From Syngnathus acus (lineage: Eukaryota; Chordata; Actinopteri; Syngnathiformes; Syngnathidae): a DNA stretch of 64,000 bases. The stretch covers positions 2,512,912-2,576,911 of the forward strand of contig NC_051102.1 of assembly GCF_901709675.1 (NCBI RefSeq), given 5' to 3'. The position numbers were made by a program, and so were the translations under genes. A model generated the notes under the pieces. The model made no database searches, was not told the DNA's origin, and saw only the letters and a program-made list of their open reading frames with translations. Positions 47,275-60,164 of the stretch are shown piece after piece. Position 1 is the first letter of the stretch. Every line of letters starts with the position of its first letter.

Positions 47275-48689
47275 TTACAGAGATTGTCGGCCATTTAAAG
47301 AAAAACACAGTCCCAACATATTTTACCAATATAAAGTTGATTGACAATCATGTACTATTTTTTTTGTCCAAAAGAAGAAAGTGTTTATTTTCAGTACCCG
47401 GTGGTAACAAGGCTAAAGATAGTCGGTCTCAGTTCCATGTCTTGCAACCAGGAGATCAAAAAACACTGGAAGACAAGAAGAAAGCTCTCTTTGGTAGCTC
47501 GTCTTCCTCCCCTGGGATCTTCTCATCACGCCGTGGTTTCCTCAAGCTGTCGCTCCTTGTCAGGCTATTGGCGATTGAGCAGTCAAAAATAAAATAAAAA
47601 TCACATGACGATCAGGGAAAGCAAATGGTGCAAATAGTAAGTCACGTGAAGGCCCACTTGCTATAAAAACAGAAGAATGTAACTGTTCATTTCAAGTGTG
47701 CATTGTTTTATGGACCCTAGAAAAGCTCAATTAATCTATGACATTAATGTGAAGCAATGAAGGGGATTTTTATGAGAGAATATACTTTCCATATGTTTCG
47801 AGACCGTGTGTTGCGGAGAACCATAAAACAGCAGGATTCTTTCATTAATGTGCCTGCAGACATGCAAACATTTGACACGGCTCAGGAGTGTCGTGCAGCT
47901 AAATATCCAGAAAGCAATCGAATCAATTTGGACCTTCCTTTTGGAATGAGTCCGGGTTTTCAGCAGCTGTTGAGTGGAGTTAAGTGGACTACTGGGCAAG
48001 ATGAGGACTTGATGATGAGGGTAAAGCGGCACAAAGTGCCTTCAAAGGTAAAGTAAAATGATCAAGTACACTGGTGTCTTGTTTTAAATCGCTCTGCGAC
48101 AATACACAATGCTAGCATGTAGAGTTAAGCCAAAAATTATTCACACCCAAAAAATAACATTTACCCTTTCTATGAAGACTTTTTACCAAATTAATACATA
48201 TGAGGTTTCAGCCCGACGCCAGCCATTGGATCACATTAGATGTTTACGAGTGTACCTACTAAAGTGTCTGATGAGTGTAGATAATAATACAGTACACTTG
48301 TGTTTTGAAGACTGTAATTTGCATGCAAGCAACCAACAACATCTGACAGTTTGTGTTACGCAGAGGCAGGCCTGCAGCAATCATAACACAAGCACAAGCA
48401 CACAAAAGCATGTGTCACCGAGTGTCCTTCTTTCCCCCTGCGCACACACACACATGCTCACTGGTGACAAAATAACACGCAAACATTCAACGTGTGGATC
48501 TGTCACACTGACAAGACAACAAGGCGTGCTCTGCTAGCCTAACCACCATCAGAAGCACTGACCTACATTTTTCATGAAATTATATTTAATTTGATGACCA
48601 ACAGTCTTCCTTTTGTGCATTATTGATGTACATCACAATATAGGCTATCTTCCTAACTGACGGTATCCCCAAGAAGGTTTATACTCGCC

Positions 48690-48800
48690 AATAGATGTCT
48701 AAGGATGGCAGCAAAGGTCTACTTTTGTCTAATGAACCTCCTCAACTCACTTCAACCAACTTCCTCATCACCAAGATGATTTGTCACTAGATGAATTTGC
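48690..48800 (-). repeat. Third locus of the 80-bp minisatellite, reverse orientation
   Basis: The complement contains TCATTAGACAAAAGTAGACC, TTTGCTGCCAT and GGTTGAAGTGAGTTGAGGAG, matching units at 14143-15418 and 20540-20690. Confidence 0.6.
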
Positions 48801-50060
48801 AAATGCCAAAGCGTGAATATGAGTGGGTTCACCATATTGCATTTTTGTATCGTATTGAATGTTTCTATGCAATGACGTCATAAAGGGGGTGGATTAAGTC
48901 CCCAGTGACGACCCAGGTACCAAATGCACAGTCCACCACTGACAAATATACATGACGCACCCATAACAAATATGGCATCTTTAGCCTTGGTTCTGTACAT
49001 TTGCTGTTGGGAAGAGAGCACTGGGAGCCATTTCATTTACATGCAAATTGACACCCACTAGTCCACCACACACTTGCCTGGATGTTTGTGTGTGTTGTTG
49101 TGTTCGCTGGCCCTCAGTGAAGCTGCTATTATCTCCTGCTGCTTTTCCTGTTCACTCAAAAGTGAACACAAAGAGACATGCAGGGTTTTTAAGTCCATTT
49201 TTATAGTCTTTTTTTTTCTTCTTTTCAGCAGACGGTTCTTGTGGACCATGAAAGAGGCCCCATGCAGCCCATGTGTTTGTCAGCTCACGTTGGCACTGAA
49301 TGAGGATGATGGGTTGGTGCCATGGAGGCTCCTTTGGACACGTTTCTCCTCTTTGTTTTGCAGGGGATGAAGGTGAGAGGTGATTTTACAACAACACACC
49401 AGAGATAAACACAGCAGGAAGTAGGAGATATGCTTGATTATTATTTTGTTATTAATTAAATTCCAAATCAAATGTAAGCCACCTTAATTAGCATGGGATG
49501 CTTGTTGTAGTGACAATAGAAGATATTTAGCACACTCTACTGGTTAACAAGGGAACTGCAAAAACATTTTGTTTGCCTCCAAACACTTAATTATTCTTTA
49601 TTTACAGACAAACCTCTCCAACGTTTTTTTCTTAATTGTATTGTATTCCTGCAGCTACACTATGAGTGACCCCTTAAAAAAAAAAAGGAAATTAGGCTGT
49701 TCAATTATTGTTTGACTAAATTTTTCTTTGTTTGTTTGTTTGTTTGTTTGTTTTGCATTATGTCGGGGTAGAACCCCCTGCTTTGGAAGTATATCAGCGT
49801 CTGAAGAATTTCGCAAGTACACTAAAAAATATAGTACGGTTTCAAATTGTAATGGCACTAGATGGCAGACATGTCTTAGTGGTGTTTGTACCACATCTTA
49901 CACGTACTGTCCTATACTGCGCAGTGAATAGGCTCAATATTTTTTGCCAATTTGGAATGACATGCAGGACAAACATAGTACCTTAATAATGTTAACATTT
50001 GAGTGAGTTGATATTTGTGGAAAAACTGCACAAATTGAGTTCATGCACTTGATATTGGTT

Positions 50061-50458
50061 TGATCTTCTGCCCTCTGGGAAGAGGTACAGGAGCATGGCG
50101 CTCCCGCACCACCAGACTCACCAACAGCTTCATACTCCAGGCTGTTAGGATCCTGAACTCTCTCCCCCCTTCTGCGTAGCGTCCTGTACTTTTGCGCTAT
50201 ATTCTGACTGTCTGCTGTATGCACACTTGCTCCATTTTTGCTCCTCTTATTTATTATGTTATTTGTTTATTTATTATTTATTCATCACTCTTATTTATTC
50301 ATTGTTGTGCCTTCTTGTTTTTATTTTTTGTGTTGTTTACTTGTATGTATATTGTGTACTATGTCTTGTCACCGTGGGGATAGTGGGAACGTAATTGCGA
50401 TTTCTTTGTGTCTTGGCATGTGAAGAAATTTACAATAAAGCAGACTTTGACTTTGACT
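50061..50458 (+). mobile_element. 3' end of a non-LTR retrotransposon (LINE), 5'-truncated
   Basis: The start translates as LLPSGKRYRSM, then after a one-base shift as RTTRLTNSFILQAVRILNSL, the C-terminal tail seen in many fish LINE reverse transcriptases (L2/CR1-like, clade uncertain). A T-rich 3' UTR and AATAAAG are followed by TTTGAC repeats at the very end. 5' truncation is usual for LINE copies. The shift makes the fragment non-coding. Confidence 0.7.
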
Positions 50459-51044
50459 ACTGATCAGCAATTTTATGCCAGCCTCAAATGGTAATTTTTA
50501 TGCACCCCTTGTTGTTGAACTTACACCATAGCATTCTTAACGCCATTTTATATAACAAATAACTGCAGATACAATTTTCAACAGTCGTGATACGCCGTTT
50601 TCGTATCATCTCACTCTCCCCCACACATCATAATCCACAGGACTCGCACAAACGCAAGCGTCAGCAAAGACCCCATGGCAGCACCGTTCCTCACCCGATA
50701 GATTTAGCTGGTTAGAGGGCTCCAAGAGTGTAATATCGGATGAGATGACTAATGAAGAGGTTGAAGGGTCTTATATGTGTGCTCGACCTGAACTGATAGC
50801 ATCCAAAATGCTGAGGTCACAGAAGGTCTGAAAGATGTATTCAGCCTCGGAGGAAGGAAAAGCATGTGCTGACCTGGAGAGATTGAGAGTGATGAAACTT
50901 CATTCAAGGCCTCAGTTCTCATTGAGCTAAAAAAAAAAAAAATGATGATATGAGTGCTTCTCTTCGAAAACTTCAGTGAGAACGCATTGGGTAAAATATA
51001 TGAAAATAGCTTCACTTAATCTGATTTCACGTTCTGCTTTAGGG

Positions 51045-51190
51045 CAAGGGGTGTCAAGCTCATTTTTGTCACGGGCCATTTTGTAGTTACGGCTTTTCTC
51101 CGAGGACCATTATGACAGTCAACCCAGATAAATGTTAGAAGTGATGGATTGCTAGTTTTGAAATCAAAAGTCAAAGACAGTTTGTTCAAT
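51045..51190 (+). mobile_element. Partial hAT-type MITE, relative of 26736-27060
   Basis: AAGGGGTGTCAAGCTCATTT and ATTATGACAGTCAACCCAGA parallel the element at 26736. The right terminus was not found, so the copy is truncated or eroded. Confidence 0.65.
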
Positions 51191-51773
51191 TATCATTTAA
51201 ATTGTACCCCTAGTGGCCAATATGACAAAAAGGTGCTCCTGCTTTTTTGTTCAATGACACTTTGTCCTCTTTCGTGGCTTAATGAACTTATGACAGGAGG
51301 TAGCCAACACAGCCAGCAGCACAGCGCAAGGTGTTGGGCCAACTCACTTTTGGCACCTACACAGCAATTACTGTATATGGAGCACGATGGGATTATGCCA
51401 ACAACATCAACAAATGCTCTTTTCACAAGTTGAGCAGTTTATAGGACCCGGGGGGGGTCCCTCAAAAACACAAAAGTAGAAGACTGGACATTTGTTCAGA
51501 CACTTTAAGTGTGGTACCAGAATAGCACAGCTCATGATTACGCTTTGTCCTTGTCTGGACAGGAGGGAGGCGCAAGTGCAAATCCCAGTAATCCTTGACA
51601 ACAAAAATGACACTGTTAGACTTGACGGCTGGTGTCACATACACCCTGCTGCTCCTCCATGTCCACTTTGATGCACACATAGCATGTTTTTTTTGTTTTT
51701 TTTTATAGTTGTGTAATTTATCAAAAGCCCATCCCACAAATAGTGAAAATCCATGTATAATTTATATACAAAT

Positions 51774-52117
51774 CCATCCATTTTCTGTACCGCTCTGTCC
51801 ACACAGGGGTCGCGAGCGTGCTGGAGCCTATCCCAGCCATCATCGGGGGACACCCTGAACCGGTTGCCAGCCAATCGCAGGGCACACAGAGACGAACAAC
51901 CATCCGCACTCGCACTCATACCTAGGGGCAATTTGGAGTGCTCAATCGGCCTACCAAGCATGTTTTTGGGATGTGGGAGGAAACCGGAGCGCCCGGAGAA
52001 AACCCACACGGAGAGAACATGTAAACTCCACACAGGGAGGGCCGGAGGTGGAATCGAACCCGCACCCTCCTAACCGTGAGGCAGACGTGCTACCCAGTGT
52101 GCCACCGAGCCGCCCTG
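51774..52117 (-). mobile_element. tRNA-derived SINE, copy 3, reverse orientation, 10-bp target duplication
   Basis: The complement of copies 1 and 2: tail CCATCCA at the left, B box as GGAATCGAACC near 52053, head GGCGGCTCGGTGGCAC at the right. ATATACAAAT flanks it exactly (51764-51773 and 52118-52127). It lies about 530 bp beyond the kcnv2 stop codon. Confidence 0.9.
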
Positions 52118-52643
52118 ATATACAAATGAAAACATTAATTCTTCTGACAATGCACATTGTAGTCATGTATTTTTCACAAAAACATGGGAATCTCCAGAAT
52201 TCTACAATAATACCCCAAAATTTGCTAGATTTGTTACTCCAGAATAGTCACTACAAATGTTTTGGGAATTTGCATGAAACAGAAATGTCGACCCAAAAAC
52301 ACCCTAAGTCAAATCACAAAGTAACAAAGTCAGAGTCCTTTATTTTCTACACCTGAGAGAATTTTTACGCAATCCTTAATAATCTGCCACTGACAGCATG
52401 TTGACAACCTTCACTTTGCATATCACCATTATAATTTACATGTATGAACACACGAGTGAGTATCTTTGTATTTTTGGAAGATAGCATAGCACCAGTATTG
52501 TCTGGTAGTTGTCTTCACTTCCTCATCTGCATTGTTCATAATGCTACTAAAGTGGCAAGCAGCTGCAGGTCTTTTGAGGCCCACACGTCTTAAGGCCATT
52601 TAGGGTTAATGAGGTTGCAATCTGCCTGATTTTTTTATTTTTT

Positions 52644-52961
52644 TTATTCTTCTCCCTCAAAAGTAGTCTGCCTTCCACTGGGCCGATAGTGAACCTCATC
52701 GTCGGAGTCCTCGACCTGGGTTTGCAAGCAGTTGTTACATTTATTTCTCAGACGTCTCTCGAGCTGGAAGGTACGCTCGGTGTTTGAAAAGGTGTACTCT
52801 TGCTCCTTCAGTTTGGCGTAGTAGTCGGAAAACTTGTTGAAGAGAATGGAAATGGGCATGCCGTTGAGAATGATGCCGAAAGAGATGCAGCCAAAGGCCA
52901 CACAGCGCCCCAGATAGGAGATGGGGACCACGTCTCCGTAGCCCACGGTGGAGATGCTCAC
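52644..52961 (-). CDS. kcnv2: kcnv2 exon 4: selectivity filter, S6 and C-terminus
   Basis: 106 codons including TAA, from acceptor TTGTCAAG. It begins [13 protein letters not shown], continues through S6, then a charged tail ([16 protein letters not shown]) ending TTFEGEE. AATAAA overlaps the stop codon and recurs a few bases later; these are too close to be the sole poly(A) signal. Confidence 0.94.
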   Translation of the reverse strand: MSISTVGYGDVVPISYLGRCVAFGCISFGIILNGMPISILFNKFSDYYAKLKEQEYTFSNTERTFQLERRLRNKCNNCLQTQVEDSDDEVHYRPSGRQTTFEGEE

Positions 52962-53050
52962 CTTGACAAATAAAATAAATGCGTTGTTAACAATCAAGAT
53001 GTTTTTGAATGAATCCACTGAACAAAATAATAATAGTAATAATAATAATA

Positions 53051-53086
<36 letters not shown>

Positions 53087-55026
53087 ATTATTATTATTAT
53101 CATTATTATTATTATTATCAGTTGCTGAGCTTTTTAGGAGCGAGTTGCAAATTCCTTCAAATGTAATCACTGAGTCATTGCAGTGGATTAGACACAAATA
53201 AGTCAAAAGCGGCCCCTCAAAAACAAATACCTAAATGAAAGAGGGGGTAATGGACCAAAAAAATTATTTAACAAAATAGATGACATATGGCAATGTCGGG
53301 GATTTGTGAAATGTGCCTAAGTCCAGCTGTTCGTTATGATAACATCATTGGATTGTTTTTCTTTTTTTCCATTCCAAAATAGGAGCCACCTGTTTTAAAG
53401 TCTGTCCTCCAAGTTTGCTGTCATATTTAAATAAATATTTTGAGGAGGGCCACCCCCCTCATATCCTTACCGCTGCCCACCACCAGGCATCCGGGATGCT
53501 GCTGAATGGTGTTCCAGGCTGGTCCACCTCGACTGAATGCATCAGAGCTGAGAAGGTAAAGATTCCCATGGCGATGAAGAGAAACAGACAACACACCTAA
53601 AAGACAATCATGCAAAAACAACTGTTTAGTTTTTTTTCAAATACAACATTGTTGAATGCACAATTTTACATAGATTGATTGTGTCCTGTGAAAACAATTG
53701 GTTCAAACTTAACATATACTGCATTTCATTTTGGAAAGGAGCTTTTTGATTGCATCTAAGATTTGTTTGGATGTTTTTGCTTCCTACCTGCTCAGAACAT
53801 TGACGAATGGTGAAACCAAACGCCCTCATGCCTGTAGAGTGTCGGGCGAGCTTGAGAATCCGGAAGATGCGCATTAACTTGACAACTTTGAGCACCTTGC
53901 TGACTTTGCTGACCCTCGCCATGGCCTTCAAATCTTCCTTTGCACTCATGTCCTCCGAATCGATCACAAACGTCTCAAACATGATCTGGAGGAAGTAGGG
54001 CATGACGGCCACAATGTCGACAAAGTTGAGAGCGCTCTTGACAAAATGCTTGATGTCGGACGTGGTGAGCAAGCGCAAGAAGTACTCCATCGTGAAGAAA
54101 AGGATGGAGGCGATCTCCACCCACTCCATGTAGGTTTTGCCGGCCAGTTTGTATCTCCTGAGTTCGTCCACTGTGTTCATCGTCATGGAAACGATGGAGA
54201 TGAGCACAAAGAGACTGGAAAACACAGCAAAGGCTTTGGCTGGCATGGAAGAGTACGGGTTCTCCATCAGGTCCCAGAGAATCTTCCGAAGTTTGCCGAG
54301 AAACATGGTCTTGTAGCCCTCGTCGTCTTGGTGAGGTTTGATCTCATCGATGAGCTCCTGGTTGACCTTCAGTTGGTCTCTTATGTCATCCACCTTCTCC
54401 TCAAACAGAATACGGCAGCACCTGAGGAGAGCAAGAAGATGCAATCGAACCAATTTGACTCGTACGATTAAACGAGAATGAAAATGAATACCACACCTTG
54501 GCGTGTCCTTCAGTTTCAGCCCCCAAAAAGCCATCTCTTCTTCAAAGTTAACAGGGCAGAGACTCTCCATCACCCACAAAACGTTGCTGCAGTAATAGTG
54601 GAAGATGTAATGGAAAAACATCGGGTCCCTGTCAAAAAAGAATTCATTGTTCTGAACGTTGTAATCGTCACAGAGCGTCAGACGCTTGGACGGATCTTCA
54701 CACAGGGCCAAGATTCCAATTCTGGTTTTGGGGTGTCGCAGGACCAGATGTTTGGGAATGTGAAACACCTTCCCGCCCACGTTGAGGTTCACGATGTTTG
54801 GTTTCCTCAATTTTGATGAGTCCTTGCGCTCCGCTTTCTGCTCATCCACCGTGTCCAGGTTGTCCATGGATGTCCATAACTTCACAGAACTGTCCTGAGA
54901 AAAAGGGAATTCACCCTCTTGCTCCTCTATGCTTTGTGAAAAGCTCCTATCCCGTTTAATCGTGGCAAAAAGACTAGAGCGCCGCTTCTTCAGCACTTTC
55001 AACTTGGGTTTAACAACCTCCATCAT
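52644..55026 (-). CDS. kcnv2: Silent voltage-gated K+ channel subunit Kv8.2-like, complete, four coding exons
   Basis: Exons 55026-54497, 54421-53788, 53596-53471 and 52961-52644 join in phase to a protein of about 535 residues (human KCNV2 is about 545). Kv8.2 makes no channel alone; it joins Kv2 subunits and shapes the photoreceptor outward current, and human KCNV2 loss causes cone dystrophy with supernormal rod response. Seen in order: T1 domain from LNVGG (81-85) through [28 protein letters not shown], characteristic of KCNV2; S1 to S3; S4 with [19 protein letters not shown]5 [14 protein letters not shown]; pore [16 protein letters not shown]6 [21 protein letters not shown]6 has NGMPIS rather than the PVP of Kv1-Kv4 channels, as in silent subunits. 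Two adjacent Met codons open the frame; the context is GCCGCCATGATGG. Teleosts may have two kcnv2 copies; which one this is cannot be told. Confidence 0.94.
53028..53119. repeat. Compound AAT / GTT / ATT microsatellite in kcnv2 intron 3
   Basis: AAT units, then about 11 GTT units, then ATT units, about 70 bp from the exon 4 acceptor. Length changes here could affect the acceptor's context. Confidence 0.95.
53471..53596 (-). CDS. kcnv2: kcnv2 exon 3: S5 and pore helix
   Basis: 42 codons, phase 0/0, acceptor TCTTTTAG and donor GTAAGG. Translation is [20 protein letters not shown], then [20 protein letters not shown] and AA. It is not an obvious ORF and was recovered by similarity to KCNV2 ([17 protein letters not shown]). 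The intron falls between the pore helix and the selectivity filter. Confidence 0.93.
53788..54421 (-). CDS. kcnv2: kcnv2 exon 2: T1-S1 linker to S4-S5
   Basis: 634 bp, entering in phase 2 and leaving in phase 0 at RQCSEQ (donor GTAGGA). It encodes a charged linker ([18 protein letters not shown]), S1 to S4 and the S4-S5 linker [15 protein letters not shown]. Confidence 0.94.
54422..54496 (-). other. kcnv2 intron 1: 75 bp, multiple of three, no in-frame stop
   Basis: Bounded by GTGTGG and CTCCTCAG with a pyrimidine-rich 3' end. Reading through adds 25 residues (starting [10 protein letters not shown] and ending HLLALLR) between TPRC and CCRI without a stop. Splicing it out restores the family motif exactly, so it is called as an intron. 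Confidence 0.82.
54497..55026 (-). CDS. kcnv2: kcnv2 exon 1: N-terminus and T1 domain
   Basis: 530 bp, phase 2 at its end (CCA AG|GTGTGG). The first 75 residues are basic and polar; T1 follows. The donor GTGTGG is weak, but only this junction gives TPRCCRI after joining to exon 2. Confidence 0.88.
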
Positions 55027-55838
55027 GGCGGCTCCTCACCTTCAATTCTACAGAGGAAGTCAGTGGATGACAACTAGAACATTATTCCGCAGAATCGCCA
55101 TTTAAACCAGATGGGGGTAAAATGCTTACAAGTTGAAAAAGCTGCAGTTTCTCAGCATGCAAGAAGATCAGGTGCACGAGTCGGGGATTCAGCTGCCTCA
55201 CTGATTCTCTAATCCTATTGCTGCTCTTTCTGTCCAAACGCAAGTTAAAAATACTGTTCACAGGGATTAGTGTCGTGATTTAAGGCTTGGAGCTCTGACG
55301 ACAACGAGAGTGTTAGGATAATGGTGTTGCGTTACCAACGAAGCTGTGAACCATCCAAGTCCATACTAATAATAAAGACTAATTCTGATGTCAGGGTCCA
55401 ACCGAGTTTCAAAATTGAAAGTTGAACATTATGATATGCAATATTGTTAGCTCAAAGAAAATATGTAATAAATGAAAAGTTTACACATTTATTTAAGTAA
55501 GCCTTGTGTCCACTATTTGTCAAGTACCGTTTTGTTAAGATGTTTTGAAACTTGACTTGTTGGTATCATAAAGAATGCTCTCGTAGGGTTATACATAATA
55601 AAAGAGTCCAAGTGCACCATCTTCAGGTGAATGACGGTATGGTCCACAGTCTAATTGCATTTTATTATTTAAAAATGTATTTTTCATTTTGAGTCCGGTT
55701 ATCATAGATATACACAACTTCAATACTAAAAGTAGTACATATTAATTAAATAAATGTCAAACTTTAAACGACTCCGACATCGTTGTGTTTGAGTACTTCC
55801 GCCTTTTCTGCGACGTCCTTTCCGGTCGAACCACCAAC
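55027..55838. promoter_or_regulatory. Shared 812-bp head-to-head intergenic region, kcnv2 / rps28
   Basis: The two start codons point away from each other across this interval, so both promoters must lie here. On the kcnv2 side there are two OTX/CRX core sites, TAATCC at 55210-55215 and GGATTA at 55264-55269, within 245 bp of the ATG; CRX drives photoreceptor genes, which fits kcnv2. On the rps28 side, just before the ATG, are pyrimidine tracts (CCTTTTCT at 55802-55809, CCTTTCC at 55817-55823), candidate 5' TOP starts. Assignment is by motif only. Confidence 0.6.
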
Positions 55839-56767
<929 letters not shown>

Positions 56768-56921
56768 GTGAGCTCATCACAACAGTTGTTATAGTTTTCG
56801 CATTTGGTATGTCTTTGTTTCTCCAAGCTTGGTTACAAACATGCTGTATCTTAATTTATTTGTCTCAAATGGCTGTTTTTTCTCATTGCTGTTTTTTTTT
56901 TTTTTTATTCCCTCCCTCCAG

Positions 56922-57045
56922 AGAGCCCGCTGAAGTTGTGGTGCTGGCCCGACGTTGTGGAGCACATGACTCTGTCAAGTTTCATACGCCAAGGCTGACA
57001 TCTCACTCATTCAAATGTTTTTCAAATAAATATGGTCTGTGAGAG
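56922..57045 (+). other. rps28 3' UTR exon with poly(A) signal
   Basis: The acceptor CCTCCCTCCAG at 56911-56921 follows a long T tract. AATAAA at 57025-57030 sets the end of the transcript near 57045. The length (about 120 nt) suits a ribosomal-protein mRNA. Confidence 0.85.
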
Positions 57046-57405
57046 AACGATGTGCATGTCTTTTTTTGCCATATATAACAGTCATATCAAGTACAAGCAG
57101 AATGGCTTGTACTAAACATCATAGCATTAGCTCTTTGAATCCTCAAATTGTATGGTATAATGTGTCTGAGTTAAACCTATAAAAAGTTTTGCGATGGTGA
57201 TCCAAATATTTCATTTCAAAGTAAGCGACTGGAAAAAAATGTTTGGGTGTTCAGTACAGGCAAATTGTAACAGCAACGCGGACCACACCGAATTTTAGAA
57301 GCTGCATCGGGAAAGAAGGAGTGACATCCTTTCGTAATTTAAAATACATGACTGCCATCAAATAGGATAATCGGCAACGCGCCTCAACGTCATAACACAA
57401 AATAT

Positions 57406-57419
57406 CCGCCAGATGGCGC
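57406..57419 (+). promoter_or_regulatory. CTCF-like motif downstream of rps28
   Basis: CCGCCAGATGGCGC fits CCASYAGRKGGCRS at 13 of 14 positions. Confidence 0.4.
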
Positions 57420-58234
57420 CAGAGTAACATTGCTTAGGCCTGACCACTAAACAGCGGACAGACACCACATTTTCTCTCCCACTTAGTTCAAAAATAATTT
57501 TGCGACTATGTGGGTACATATTTTTGAAGTTTTCCCCCGAGGACTGAAGATTCACTGGACAGGTAATTAAAAAGTGAATTACTTCATCGAACCACGGTGA
57601 GAGAATTTAGCCACAAATAACAGAAACATGCAGTTGTTGTAGTGTGCAGAAATGTGGAAATAAATGTTCCTCGCTTGACATAATTGTTATCTTACTGTGC
57701 TGAATTGTCTTTGTGTGCTAATACACCTTAGGCCAATGAGTTGACTCTTCAGTTGTTTTTGACCATGAAGGAATGCGTCTAAATTCCAACTGGAGGCTGT
57801 TGAAGAATTCCAGTGGTTGTTTGAACAGGGAACCAGGTCAGTTTCACTTGTGTGTTGTCCACAAAATCTTCAGCTCCAGGTTGTAGATTTCAGAATTAAT
57901 CACTTTGTATTTTTCCAACACTTACTGACGTTCTACGAATTAACACAGAGATGTTGATTGCTAGTCTTTTGTGTATTTTTAAGTCTTAAAAGTTGTCATG
58001 ACACCTTTGCTTGTGTTTGCACACAGCAAGTAAACACAACCTGCTGCTTTGCTCACAGGCAAATGTGCCAGCCAGAAAAGCAACATGAGAAAACAGCAAA
58101 CAAGTGACAAACAAAGCTATAAGTAGAAGCAGTCGATAATAGGTTCTTCTATGACAATTTATATAATAATCACGATGCCATGTTTCGACTAGTGGGGGCA
58201 AAAAAACAGCTTGACTTGAGTTCCACTTTTAAAC

Positions 58235-58440
58235 ATCTAAATGGCTCTGAGAAGGCCTGGGAGAAAATTTGGGGGTCAGATGAGAGTCAAGTTGAGCTAC
58301 GTGACATCAATTCAAGCCACTGTTTTTGGCAGATGAAAAATATGAGCATGTCCCAAGAAACACCATCTGCACAGTGAAGCATGGAAGTGGAAATATTATG
58401 TTTTGGGGTACAAGCGATAACTTAACTGCATTGAGGGGGC
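58235..58440 (+). pseudogene. Tc1/mariner transposase fossil
   Basis: GGGGGTCAGATGAGAGTCAA, AGAAACACCATCTGCACAGT and GAAGCATGGAAGTGGAAATA then TTATGTTTTGGGG follow the order of a fish Tc1 transposase catalytic region (the NTIPTVKHGGGSIMLWG box). Substitutions and indels break the frame. Confidence 0.75.
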
Positions 58441-60164
58441 AATGAAACGAGCCATTTCCTTCCCATTCCCAAACCAAGGCCGCCTCCTTATTTGGCCCCG
58501 TGTCGTCAAGGTCAGACTCAGCCAGTAGAAAACAGCAGCAGCGAAACATGTCTTCACATGATTATCTGCAATATTATACCTCATAACATCAATGAGGACA
58601 AGGCCACTGTGTCTTCAGTTCAAAAACGTTACTATACATGGTCATTTGAAAAAAGGATGGTCATTTTGAAGTGCCCTGTGAAGTTACAATAAATATATTT
58701 CCTAAATCTTACACACCAGAATGTTATTAACAACTATGATAATTTTTAATGGATTTTTTTTTTTTTTATGGTATAGAAGATGAGGCTTTAAAAAAGCGGA
58801 AAATCAAGTCGTTGTCTCTGCTCTCAAGCGCCCTGGGCATGTCCGCTGAGTGCAGGCCTCACTCAACTGTCAGTCCAATCACACTAAAAGCTTGCGACTT
58901 CGCCAAGCTGGACTTAAAAAAAAAAAGGCACAGGGCTTCAATTCACTAGCTCTCTGGAAACACATGAAAGCTGCATAAAAACCCCGCATGATCAAACGAC
59001 ACTCAAGAGCGATGTACCGCAATGAGAAAAAATAAGCGCAAAAAGGAAGAAATGCTTGATGTTCGACCAGAAAAAGCCAAACATAGCCTGCGGCGCTGTT
59101 GATTGGCTTTTAAAAGCGAGGCAAAGAGCAAAAGGGGAGACTTCATCATGCGAAGGTCACAAAACAAGACGGGCATTTATTTAGAGAAGCCTCAAGATGG
59201 CCCGCCGCGCACAAGGCATACCAAATGTCTTTTTCAGCAGAATTCGTACACAACGTTTTCACGGCACAACAACAGCAGGTGCACACACAGATGAGAGGCC
59301 ACGCTGGCTCACATGCTTGGCTGTTGTTGATGGCCGCTGTGGAGAAAGCAATGACAAAACAAAACTTTGTGAACTCTGGCCTGGGACACGGCTGCACTGT
59401 CAACTCATCCACATGTTGGCAGGCTTTGGAGTAACCGCAGATGTGGCAGTTTGAGTTTAACAGACAGATGAAATAATAAATTGTGAAATGTTTACGTGTT
59501 ATACAAAGAGTACAGTATATTTTTTAAAGTATTTTTAGGTCTTTTTTATTTATTCGAATAAAAGTATATCAACAATACCTTTTTATACGGCTATAAATCC
59601 AGTGGTTGAAACCAAGTAAATAAAATCCATATATAATATTAATTGTGGGGCACGACATTTGAAGCAAGCAAATTTCAATATGCCATGTTAAATAAACAAA
59701 CAGGATTGCATTGATAATTAGAAAATCAGGTATTTTTTTACTCTTTTTCTTTTTTTTTTGTTGAAAATTATCTGATCGACCCAGATTCCCAGTTTTCTCT
59801 TACATTAACAAATGACAAAAAATACAGTCATACCATATTGAATGGAATCACAATCCTACTGAATCAAAACCAAATCGAATCGTTCCACTTGAATTGTGTT
59901 GTACCCAAAGTATTTAAATGTCAAATTATCTTTTACATGTTTATTTCCTTCATTTCATTTGCATTCGGGAGCAAAGAATAACTCATATAAAATAATGTTA
60001 CTTCTGAGGACACTACAGCAATTAGGAGTACGGATTGGTGAGATTAACACAGATTATAGAGATTATTGAACCAATTGAGCAGATGGTCAGACGTCACACT
60101 CTCACACAGCGTGCGGTGTCAAATGCATGAATGACATAAAGTGGATTTGCCTGTATCGTTTTCC

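Noticed and set aside
47757-48056. 99-codon plus-strand frame
   Set aside because: No family similarity, no splice context and composition like non-coding DNA; could not be supported as a gene.
54422-54496. The 75-bp interval as coding sequence of kcnv2
   Set aside because: It would split the TPRCCRI motif conserved in KCNV2, and GT-AG borders with a pyrimidine tract are present; kept as an intron with possible retention.
54046-54816. Plus-strand frames of 141 and 112 codons
   Set aside because: They are antisense shadows of kcnv2 exons 1 and 2 and resemble no protein family.
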